Assembly: GCA_030037575.1 (NCBI GenBank)
Contig: JASHRB010000669.1
Location: forward strand, 1-5,039
Reading direction: 5' to 3'
Origin: Candidatus Sulfotelmatobacter sp.
GTDB taxonomy: Bacteria; Acidobacteriota; Terriglobia; Terriglobales; Acidobacteriaceae
DNA length: 5,039 nt
The notes beneath the pieces are model-generated. The model ran no database searches and was not told where the DNA came from. It saw nothing but the letters and a program-made list of their open reading frames with translations. Of this stretch, positions 1 to 5,039 are shown in pieces. The position numbers were made by a program, and so were the translations under genes. The number at the start of each line of letters is the position of its first letter. Position 1 is the stretch's first letter.

Positions 1-12
1 GTCTTCGGCCAT
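1..12 (-). CDS. Possible start of a downstream gene (first four codons only)
   Basis: On the minus strand, seven bases after the stop codon of the peptidase gene, there is an ATG at 12-10 followed by codons for Ala-Glu-Asp before the window ends. The close spacing would suit a second gene in the same transcript. No clear Shine-Dalgarno sequence precedes it; the upstream bases are A/T-rich. Four codons cannot identify a product, and a chance ATG is just as possible. Confidence 0.2.
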
Positions 13-19
13 CTGTTAT

Positions 20-2242
20 TTATTTCAGTTCTCGTTGAAAGAAATCGTCGATCATGTGGAACAGATGGTCGCGGGCCTCGGCGCCGCTTATGCTGTGCGT
101 CTTGTTGGGATAGATCATCAACTGGAATTGTTTGCCGGCATTGATGAGCGCGTTGATCATCTGCATGCTGTTTTGAAAATGCACGTTGTCGTCGCCGGTG
201 CCGTGAGCGAGGAGGAGCGCGCCGTGGAGCTTGTCGACCTCGGCGGTGACGTCGGAAGCGGCGTAGCCTTGCGCATCGTCTTTGAGCTGACCCAGGTAGC
301 GTTCGGTGTAGATGCTGTCATAGTTCACCTGATTGGTGACGGGAGCAACGGCGACGCCGGCGCGAAAACGGTCGGTATGCGTCAAGCTGTACACGGTCAT
401 CGAACCGCCATTGGACCATCCCCAGATTGCCATTCTGCTTTGATCCAGCTGCGGATAGGTGGCCAGAAGCTGATCGAGTGCGGTCAGCTGGTCTTTTAAT
501 TCGATGGCGCCGAATTCGTGGCGAATCGCGGTTTGGAATTTTCGATCGCGGCCCGGTGTGCCGCGATTATCGACGGCGAAGACGGCCAAGCCCTGGCGCG
601 AAAGAATCTCATCGAAGGGATTTTCCAGTTCTTTCAGGACCATCTGTCCGGCGGGGCCGCCGTAGATGTACACGACCAGGGGGATTTTCGCGCCCGGCGG
701 CGGGTTCGGAGGCAGCAACAAACGGCCGTAGAGCGTGGTGCCGTCGTCGGCTTTGAACTCGAGGAATTTCGGTGCGCGCAGGCCGTATTCGCCGATTTCG
801 TCGTTCGCCTGCCAGACGGGAAAGCACGATCCCGCAACGGCGCAGACAGAGATGTGCTGGGCGGTGAGCGGGCCGACGAAAGTCTGCTCGTAGTGTTTCG
901 CGTCCGCGGAGAAAGTGGCGGAGTAGATTCCTTCTTGGGCAGTGAGGCGCTCGAAACCGGTTCCATCGAGCTTGATCGAATAAATCTGCTTTTGGCGGGG
1001 ATCGTCCTTGTTGCAGGAGAAAAAGATTGTGCCGGTGGTTTCGTCGACGCCCTCGACGCCGAGGACTTCGAAGTCGCCGCGAGTGATTTGATTTACAAGC
1101 TGGGCCTCGCCTCCCAGAGGGTTCCGCTTGTCGAAACGGTAGAGATAAAGCTGCGTGGTGCCGTCGCGCCAGCTCGACCAGAGAAAGCGATCGCCGGACT
1201 TTAGAATGCGAAAGTCGCTGTTGACGTTGATCCAGGCATCGGGGGCGGTCTCGGTGAGGACCTTCGTCGATTTGCCGGATTTGGCGTCGACGAAAAACAA
1301 ATCCATTTGGTCCTGGTTGCGGTTGAGAAGCTCGGCCCAGATGACTCCTTCGCCCACCCAGCCGAAGCGAGGGAGGTAAGCGTCCGCAGCAGCGGCCAGA
1401 GAAATCCAGCGAACTTTGCCCCGGTCCACGTCGGCTACGCCGAGTTTGACCACGGGATTGGGATCGCCCACTTTGGGATACTTCTGGTAGTCGACGGTGG
1501 GATGAGTGGGCAGCAGGTTGGCGATGGGATAGGTGGGAACTTCCGTCTCATCCATGTGGAGGAAGACGATCTGCCGGCTATCGGGCGACCAAAAATAATT
1601 GCTGCGCACCGAGAGTTCTTCGGCGTAGACCCAATCGATATCGCCGTTGAGCAAATCGTCGCCCGAATCGTCGGTGAGTTGTTTCTCGTTCTTGCCGGAA
1701 ATGGAGCGAACGTAGAGATTGTGTTTACGAATGTAAGAAACCCGGGAGCCGTCGGGAGAAAATTGGGGGTCGCCGCTGGGATCGGGCGACGAAGTGAATT
1801 GGACGGCCGTGCCGCTGGCTGGATCGAAGAGCCAGAGTTGACCGCGCGAATCGAAGAGCAAGTGCTTCGAATCAGGCGCCCAGACGTAGGCGGCGACGTG
1901 ATAGCGGGTGAGGCGTTCGCGCTCGCGCTCATTTTTTACTTTGTTGTAATCGGGCACGAGCGAGGCCAGTTTGCTGGCGCTCAACAGAACTTTTTTTTCG
2001 CCCGTGGCGGCGTCGATGTACCAGAGTTCGCCGCTCTCGTCGTTGTCGGCACGCTGGACGAAGGAGAGTTTGGCGCCGTCGGGGCTCCACTCGAGGTTTT
2101 CCGGGCCGCGTCCGCCCAGGCCACCGGGGGCATAAATGGCTTCGATGGTCAGCGGTTTGGAGGGCGCAGATTGTCCGAAAAGCGCGGTGAGGGAACAGGC
2201 GAAGATAGCGGCAAGAGGGGAGAGCAGCAATCTCTTATTCAC
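20..2242 (-). CDS. Exported dipeptidyl-peptidase IV-like serine peptidase (family S9B)
   Basis: This predicted secreted peptidase should remove N-terminal dipeptides from peptides with Pro or Ala at position two, probably in the periplasm. Numbering is from the GTG start (740 residues). Residues 1 to about 26 form a signal peptide: NKR, then a hydrophobic run, then GQSA. An eight-blade-type propeller region follows, with repeated WSPD/FSPDG blade motifs. It contains DWVYAEE at 203-209; its Glu pair (208, 209) matches the pair that anchors the substrate amino terminus in DPP4. The alpha/beta-hydrolase domain begins near 485. It has the oxyanion Tyr527 (IYGGP), Ser610 in GWSNGG, Asp684 in HGTGDDNVH and His716. 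Asn686 matches the substrate-binding Asn of DPP4. Length is normal for the family. I chose GTG at 2242 over an in-frame ATG at 2317 because the longer form would put 25 non-signal-like residues before the signal peptide and would start inside the likely promoter. GGGG six bases before the GTG is a weak ribosome site. Odd point: Asn replaces the usual Tyr after the catalytic Ser. Exact substrate preference is inferred. Confidence 0.93.
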   Translation of the reverse strand: MNKRLLLSPLAAIFACSLTALFGQSAPSKPLTIEAIYAPGGLGGRGPENLEWSPDGAKLSFVQRADNDESGELWYIDAATGEKKVLLSASKLASLVPDYNKVKNERERERLTRYHVAAYVWAPDSKHLLFDSRGQLWLFDPASGTAVQFTSSPDPSGDPQFSPDGSRVSYIRKHNLYVRSISGKNEKQLTDDSGDDLLNGDIDWVYAEELSVRSNYFWSPDSRQIVFLHMDETEVPTYPIANLLPTHPTVDYQKYPKVGDPNPVVKLGVADVDRGKVRWISLAAAADAYLPRFGWVGEGVIWAELLNRNQDQMDLFFVDAKSGKSTKVLTETAPDAWINVNSDFRILKSGDRFLWSSWRDGTTQLYLYRFDKRNPLGGEAQLVNQITRGDFEVLGVEGVDETTGTIFFSCNKDDPRQKQIYSIKLDGTGFERLTAQEGIYSATFSADAKHYEQTFVGPLTAQHISVCAVAGSCFPVWQANDEIGEYGLRAPKFLEFKADDGTTLYGRLLLPPNPPPGAKIPLVVYIYGGPAGQMVLKELENPFDEILSRQGLAVFAVDNRGTPGRDRKFQTAIRHEFGAIELKDQLTALDQLLATYPQLDQSRMAIWGWSNGGSMTVYSLTHTDRFRAGVAVAPVTNQVNYDSIYTERYLGQLKDDAQGYAASDVTAEVDKLHGALLLAHGTGDDNVHFQNSMQMINALINAGKQFQLMIYPNKTHSISGAEARDHLFHMIDDFFQRELK

Positions 2243-2291
2243 GGAAAACCCCGAAGTGTGAGGTGAAGAACCGACGCCGGGCGAACGAACG

Positions 2292-2320
2292 AGTTTACAC
2301 CACCGGGAAGGCGGCATGAA
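2292..2320 (-). promoter_or_regulatory. Candidate promoter of the peptidase gene
   Basis: Reading the minus strand, TAAACT (2297-2292) is a 4/6 match to the -10 box and sits within GTGTAAACT. A weak -35 candidate, TTCATG (2320-2315), lies 17 bases upstream. Transcription would start near 2285, giving a leader of about 40 bases before the GTG at 2242. The spacing is ideal but the -35 match is poor (3/6), so either an activator or a different -35 preference would be expected. Confidence 0.4.
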
Positions 2321-2339
2321 TAAGCATGACGGGCATGCT
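2314..2339. promoter_or_regulatory. GCATG repeat cluster and inverted repeat (possible operator)
   Basis: GCATG occurs three times on the plus strand, at 2314, 2324 and 2333, about one helical turn apart. The last two copies belong to a perfect 6-bp inverted repeat: AGCATG (2323-2328), five bases, CATGCT (2334-2339). The cluster overlaps the candidate -35 box of the peptidase gene, where a dimeric regulator could act. It is short enough to occur by chance, and no regulator gene lies nearby. Confidence 0.35.
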
Positions 2340-2340
2340 C

Positions 2341-2378
2341 AGATCCTCGGTTCACAAACAGCGTCCCCCCAGAATGAC
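2341..2378 (-). repeat. Possible dispersed intergenic repeat fragment
   Basis: On the minus strand this stretch runs from GTCATTCTGG to GAGGATCT. It recalls the GTCATYCTGRG...GARGGATCT type of sequence that I remember as common between genes in Acidobacteriota and some other phyla. A nine-of-ten match to its first ten bases occurs on the same strand at 3708-3699, in the other large intergenic region. It has no coding features. The repeat assignment rests on memory and on this short internal match only. Confidence 0.25.
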
Positions 2379-2433
2379 CATCCGACGCGAACCGGGCGGC
2401 CCCTGACATCGCGGCCAGGCGCGGCTTTTCGCG

Positions 2434-2442
2434 TGGTAAAAT
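2434..2442 (+). promoter_or_regulatory. Extended -10 promoter of the zinc-ribbon gene
   Basis: TGGTAAAAT is an extended -10 element: TG at 2434-2435, one base, then TAAAAT at 2437-2442, a 5/6 match to TATAAT. No good -35 box lies 16-18 bases upstream, which an extended -10 can tolerate. Transcription would begin near 2449, only about 13 bases before the ATG at 2462, leaving a very short leader without a Shine-Dalgarno sequence. Confidence 0.5.
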
Positions 2443-2461
2443 CAATGGCGAGCCCTTCGGG

Positions 2462-3586
2462 ATGCTTCCAGAAATCGAAAATCTGCTGCGGCTGCAAGAT
2501 GCGGATAAGGAAATCCGCCGCTTGCAGGATGAAATTGCCGAACTGCCCAAGCGCGTGGCGGCGATTGAGCAGAAGCTGGCGGGCACCCAGGCGCAACTGG
2601 ACCGGGCCCAGGCCGCGGTCAAAGCCGACGAAGCCGGCCGCCGCCAGCACGATACCACCATCGCCGACCTGCGCGGGAAAATTTCCAAATACCGCGATCA
2701 ATCGCTGGAAGTAAAAACCAACGACCAATACAAGGCGCTGCTGCACGAGATTCAGTTTGCCGAAAAAGAGATCGCGGCGACCGAAGACAAGATTCTCGAG
2801 CTCATGTTGAAGGCTGACGCGCGCGATAAGGAGGTAAAAGCCGCGCAGGCGGAATTGAAGGCCGAGACGTTGGCGATCGAGAACGAAAAAGCGCAAGCCC
2901 GCGAGCGTACGGCGGCGGACGAAAAACAGCTTGCCGAGTGGCGCGCCAAACGGAACCAGACGCGCTCCGTCGTGAACGAGGATTTGCTGCGGCATTACGA
3001 CCGGGTTTTGAAGTTTCGCGGCAGCGCAATGGCAGAGGTTCGCGACCAGAAATGCATGGGCTGCCAGGTCATGCTGCGGCCGCAGACCTACAACGACGTG
3101 CGCGCCGGGCAGCAGACCATGGTTTGCGAGTCCTGCCAGCGCATTTTGTATTTCGATCCGGCGAACCAAGTCAAAGCCCCTGAACCGGAGCAGCATAAGC
3201 GGCCGCGGCGGCACCATCCCAAGCTCGACGCCCCGCAGGCGTGGTATTACCGGGAAGATTTTGGCGGCGTGGGCGAAGTTTTATTGTGCCTGACAAACGC
3301 CGGCCCACAGGCGAGCCGGCGCGTGTTCGACATGCACACCGGACGTTTGCTGGGCGACATCCTGCTTCGCGAGGGCGATTACCGGCACGCGTTTCCCGAG
3401 GACATCAGCGGCGCGATTCGGCTGAATGGAAACTGGTCGGAAGACGACATGGAAACCTGGGGCGCCGAAATGCCGATGACCGCGCTCGATTCGCTGCACT
3501 TCGATTTGGAGGCGGCGCGCCAGGAAATGAACGCCCGGCATGTCAAGGCGGCAACGGAGGTTCCTACCGAGCAAGCTGCCAGCTAA
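2462..3586 (+). CDS. Coiled-coil C4 zinc-ribbon protein (CT398/DUF164 type) with C-terminal extension
   Basis: This 374-residue, probably cytoplasmic protein has three parts. Residues 1-185 are almost entirely charged heptad-like helix and should form a long antiparallel coiled-coil hairpin. This part includes the family signature VKTNDQYKALLHEI (84-97). Residues 195-230 form a zinc ribbon with four cysteines: Cys198 and Cys201 in CMGC, Cys222 and Cys225 in CESC, followed by QRILYF, where relatives usually end. A basic linker (about 238-254, with KRPRRHH) leads to an extra segment at 255-374, rich in Trp, Asp and Glu, that I do not recognise. Relatives include chlamydial CT398/CdsZ and Helicobacter HP0958 (FlgZ), which bind partner proteins or RNA in secretion and flagellar systems. 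No such genes are visible here, so the role is open. The ATG at 2462 starts directly at the conserved helix; an ATG at 2445 is in another frame. No Shine-Dalgarno sequence is present, matching a very short leader. It is divergent from the peptidase gene, and the methyltransferase follows after 444 bases. Confidence 0.88.
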   Translation: MLPEIENLLRLQDADKEIRRLQDEIAELPKRVAAIEQKLAGTQAQLDRAQAAVKADEAGRRQHDTTIADLRGKISKYRDQSLEVKTNDQYKALLHEIQFAEKEIAATEDKILELMLKADARDKEVKAAQAELKAETLAIENEKAQARERTAADEKQLAEWRAKRNQTRSVVNEDLLRHYDRVLKFRGSAMAEVRDQKCMGCQVMLRPQTYNDVRAGQQTMVCESCQRILYFDPANQVKAPEPEQHKRPRRHHPKLDAPQAWYYREDFGGVGEVLLCLTNAGPQASRRVFDMHTGRLLGDILLREGDYRHAFPEDISGAIRLNGNWSEDDMETWGAEMPMTALDSLHFDLEAARQEMNARHVKAATEVPTEQAAS

Positions 3587-3606
3587 GCGCGAGCCGCGCC
3601 GTACAA

Positions 3607-3683
3607 GCAACAGGCGAAAGGGTCGGGCGCAACCTGGTGCAGTGCCGGGCGGTTTCGGTGCCCGCATTCGACTTTCTTGTTGC
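3607..3683. repeat. 77-bp imperfect palindrome with potential three-way-junction fold
   Basis: The outer stem pairs GCAACA (3607-3612) with TGTTGC (3678-3683), GAAAG (3616-3620) with CTTTC (3672-3676), and TCG (3623-3625) with CGA (3669-3671): 14 pairs with small bulges. It encloses two hairpins. In one, GGC and GCA (3626-3631) pair with TGC (3638-3640) and GCC (3644-3646). In the other, CGGGC (3646-3650) pairs with GCCCG (3660-3664) around a 9-base loop. They compete for one base at 3646. The element begins 20 bases after the zinc-ribbon gene stop codon. It could be a structured RNA, a REP/MITE-like repeat, or a transcript 3' end; the U-rich part is inside the stem, so a classical terminator is unlikely. 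Confidence 0.5.
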
Positions 3684-3776
3684 CCCTGGGACCAAACGCC
3701 AGGATGACAGATTCAGGGGCGGCTCCGCCCGGCAGGGTGAGCCGCTATGCGGCAGATCTCGCCTGCGCTCTGCCGG
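3682..3776. repeat. Chain of overlapping inverted repeats
   Basis: Directly following the 77-bp palindrome, GCCCCTG (3682-3688) pairs with CAGGGGC (3714-3720). GGGCGG (3717-3722) pairs with CCGCCC (3725-3730) across two bases. CCGGCAG (3729-3735) pairs with CTGCCGG (3770-3776), enclosing GCCGC-TAT-GCGGC (3741-3753). Each pairing is perfect as given. Because they share bases, not all can form at once, so the stretch could switch between folds if transcribed. No T-run follows, so these are not typical intrinsic terminators. Confidence 0.45.
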
Positions 3777-3939
3777 CCTGGGTTTCCTGGGCATGGTTTC
3801 AAAGCGCTGCGCAAAACCGCGCACGCCTCCGCGACCTCTCCTCCTGGTGAAATTTGCAGTCGCCATCGCTTTGCGGCGCTTGCCGTTTGGCTTGTCTTCG
3901 ATCTGTGGCGGCGACGAACTCCCACCGACCCGTGCTGGC

Positions 3940-3991
3940 GGCACTCCGGCCTCGGCCTGGCGTCTGGCGGCAGCAGCGCCGAGCCTGTGCC
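3940..3991. repeat. Nested stem-loop upstream of the methyltransferase gene
   Basis: GGCAC (3940-3944) pairs with GTGCC (3987-3991), and inside it CTCGGC (3951-3956) pairs with GCCGAG (3978-3983), giving 11 pairs separated by an asymmetric internal loop. It lies 40 bases before the methyltransferase ATG and could sit in that gene's leader. In DNA this GC-rich such pairings arise easily, so its importance is uncertain. Confidence 0.3.
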
Positions 3992-4030
3992 CTCTGCGCA
4001 CCCATCTGCGGGGGCATTTACCATGTTTCC

Positions 4031-5039
4031 ATGGCCCCGGCGACGCCTTGCAGTCCGAGTGTAAGAATCTCACTCCGCGGAGCATCGCGACTGAAAAGCG
4101 GTCACGTCTGGGTCTATCGCTCCGACGTTATTTCTGCGGACCATGTTTCGCCTGGATCGCTGGTCGGCGTTAAGGATGCGCGCGGGAAGTTTTTCGGGAC
4201 TGCGTTGTATTCGAGCGCGTCGCAAATTGCCGTGCGGATGATTTCGCGTGCGCCGGTTGAGGATTTTTCGGCGCTGCTGCGCGAACGGATCGGCGAGGCC
4301 ATCGCTTATCGAGAGCAAGCCGTTCGCGAGACCAATGCCTACCGGGTGATTTTCAGCGAGGCGGATTTCCTGCCGGGTTTGATTGTGGACCGGTACAACG
4401 ATGTTCTCTCGCTTCAAATTCTCACGCAGGCAATGGATGCCGACACCGTGCGGGAGGCTTTGATGGCGGAGTTGAGCGAGCGCCTGCAGCCGGCTTCGAT
4501 TGTGGAGCGCGTCGAGCCCCGGGTGCGCCAGCTGGAACAATTGTCCCCGCGATCGTCGGGTCTGCTGCAGGGCGAGCGCACCGCGACAATTTTTACCATG
4601 AACGGCGTGCGCTTCCATTTTGAGGCGCTGGAGGGGCAGAAGACGGGAGCGTTTCTCGATCAGCGGGAGAATTATGCGGCAGCGGCGCAGTATGCGCGAG
4701 GCGAGGCGCTCGACGTTTTTTGCTATCAAGGCGGATTTGCCCTGCACCTGGCACGACATTGTGAGCAGGTGACGGCGGTAGACAGCTCCCGTCCGGCGCT
4801 GGAAATCGGGGAGCGGAACGCGGGCCTCAACCGCGCGCTTCTCCAGGGCAAAGAAATCCAGTGGATCGAGGGCAACGCCTTCGACCTGCTCAAAGACCAG
4901 GCTGCCGGCGGCAAGCAATACGACACCATCGTTCTCGATCCGCCGGCTTTTGCAAAAACCAGGCGCGACCTCGATTCGGCGCTGCGCGGATACAAAGAGC
5001 TGAACCTTCGCGCCCTGAAAATGCTGCGGCCGGGGGGCG
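4031..5039 (+). CDS. rlmI: RlmI-type 23S rRNA methyltransferase (PUA plus Rossmann domains), 3' end cut by window
   Basis: This cytoplasmic enzyme should transfer a methyl group from S-adenosylmethionine to 23S rRNA. E. coli RlmI makes m5C1962; the exact target here is inferred. The visible 336 residues contain an N-terminal PUA-type RNA-binding domain (about 9-74, with GHVWVYRSDV). A linker domain follows, with GLIVDRYNDVLSLQIL (116-131), the family's GQKTGAFLDQREN signature (202-214), and a Rossmann methyltransferase domain. That domain shows motif I DVFCYQGGFALHLA (228-241), acidic Asp251 after VTAV, NAFDLL (282-287), and motif IV DPPAF (303-307), followed by RGYKELN (319-325). The last two match RlmI's DPPKF and RGYKDIN closely. 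About 60 C-terminal residues should lie beyond the window. ATG at 4031 is chosen because the PUA homology begins within ten residues of it. No good Shine-Dalgarno sequence precedes it; a G-run at 4010-4014 is better spaced for an out-of-frame ATG at 4023. The family also resembles the RlmK half of RlmKL, so m7G activity cannot be excluded. Confidence 0.92.
   Translation, partial: MAPATPCSPSVRISLRGASRLKSGHVWVYRSDVISADHVSPGSLVGVKDARGKFFGTALYSSASQIAVRMISRAPVEDFSALLRERIGEAIAYREQAVRETNAYRVIFSEADFLPGLIVDRYNDVLSLQILTQAMDADTVREALMAELSERLQPASIVERVEPRVRQLEQLSPRSSGLLQGERTATIFTMNGVRFHFEALEGQKTGAFLDQRENYAAAAQYARGEALDVFCYQGGFALHLARHCEQVTAVDSSRPALEIGERNAGLNRALLQGKEIQWIEGNAFDLLKDQAAGGKQYDTIVLDPPAFAKTRRDLDSALRGYKELNLRALKMLRPGG

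Larger units (their letters stand above)
3587..4030. other. 444-bp intergenic region, GC-rich and rich in inverted repeats, no convincing gene
   Basis: Open frames cross this stretch on both strands, but their translations are Arg/Pro/Ser-rich without domain-like pattern, as expected from GC-rich noncoding DNA. I find no tRNA, no tmRNA or SRP RNA landmarks, and no GAGGAAAGTC-type RNase P motif on either strand. No clear sigma-70 promoter for the methyltransferase is visible. What it does hold is a series of nested inverted repeats, listed separately, most dense at 3607-3776. It could be dispersed repeats, an unrecognised structured RNA, or the remains of a gene. Confidence 0.6.

Noticed and set aside
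1307..2266. 319-codon plus-strand open frame opposite the peptidase gene
   Set aside because: It is antisense to a well-supported S9 peptidase; its Val/Gly/Ala-rich translation is typical of a GC-rich shadow frame and shows no domain motif.
2339..3217. 292-codon minus-strand open frame opposite the zinc-ribbon gene
   Set aside because: It is antisense to the coiled coil and zinc ribbon; its Leu/Arg-rich composition mirrors the Lys/Glu/Gln codons of the real gene.
3646..3680. Intrinsic terminator of the zinc-ribbon gene
   Set aside because: The CGGGC/GCCCG hairpin is followed only after seven bases by a mixed TTTCTTGTT, not an immediate T-run, and those bases pair better in the larger outer stem.
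3587..4030. RNase P RNA, tmRNA or SRP RNA gene
   Set aside because: The conserved landmark sequences of these RNAs were sought on both strands and not found.
3564..4085. 173-codon minus-strand open frame over the intergenic region
   Set aside because: It overlaps both neighbouring genes, is Arg/Pro/Ser-rich with no recognisable fold, and competes with open frames on the other strand, so it is not supported as a gene.
3241..4173. 310-codon plus-strand open frame
   Set aside because: It runs out of frame through the end of the zinc-ribbon gene, the intergenic region and the start of the methyltransferase gene; such spanning indicates chance openness in GC-rich DNA.
4070..4918. 282-codon minus-strand open frame
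   Set aside because: It lies antisense to the RlmI-type gene, whose frame has all the family motifs.

Overview
The window carries three genes typical of a GC-rich, free-living Gram-negative bacterium: two complete and one cut by the right edge. Several things point, without proving it, to the Acidobacteriota: an exported S9 peptidase, a promoter reading GTGTAAACT, few Shine-Dalgarno sequences, and intergenic DNA carrying GTCATYCTGG-type words. The phylum call is inference from composition and recalled gene style; no marker gene is present.

Layout: positions 20-2242 (minus strand) encode an exported dipeptidyl-peptidase IV-like serine peptidase with its full catalytic set. It may be followed by another minus-strand gene whose first four codons lie at the left edge. 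A 219-bp divergent intergenic region (2243-2461) holds candidate promoters for both neighbours and a GCATG repeat cluster. Positions 2462-3586 (plus) encode a coiled-coil plus C4 zinc-ribbon protein (CT398/DUF164 type) with an unrecognised C-terminal extension of about 140 residues. Positions 3587-4030 form a 444-bp segment with no convincing gene but many inverted repeats. From 4031 to the window end (plus) lies a PUA-domain, SAM-dependent 23S rRNA methyltransferase of the RlmI family, missing roughly its last 60 residues.

The peptidase would act in the periplasm, releasing dipeptides from peptides with Pro or Ala at the second position. The methyltransferase acts on rRNA in the cytoplasm. 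The zinc-ribbon protein is probably a cytoplasmic scaffold or nucleic-acid-binding factor. The two plus-strand genes could share a transcript, but the long structured gap argues against a tight operon. There is no sign of a defence system, CRISPR array, phage, transposase or biosynthetic cluster. The parts most worth a second look are the C-terminal extension of the zinc-ribbon protein and the structured intergenic DNA at 3600-4000.
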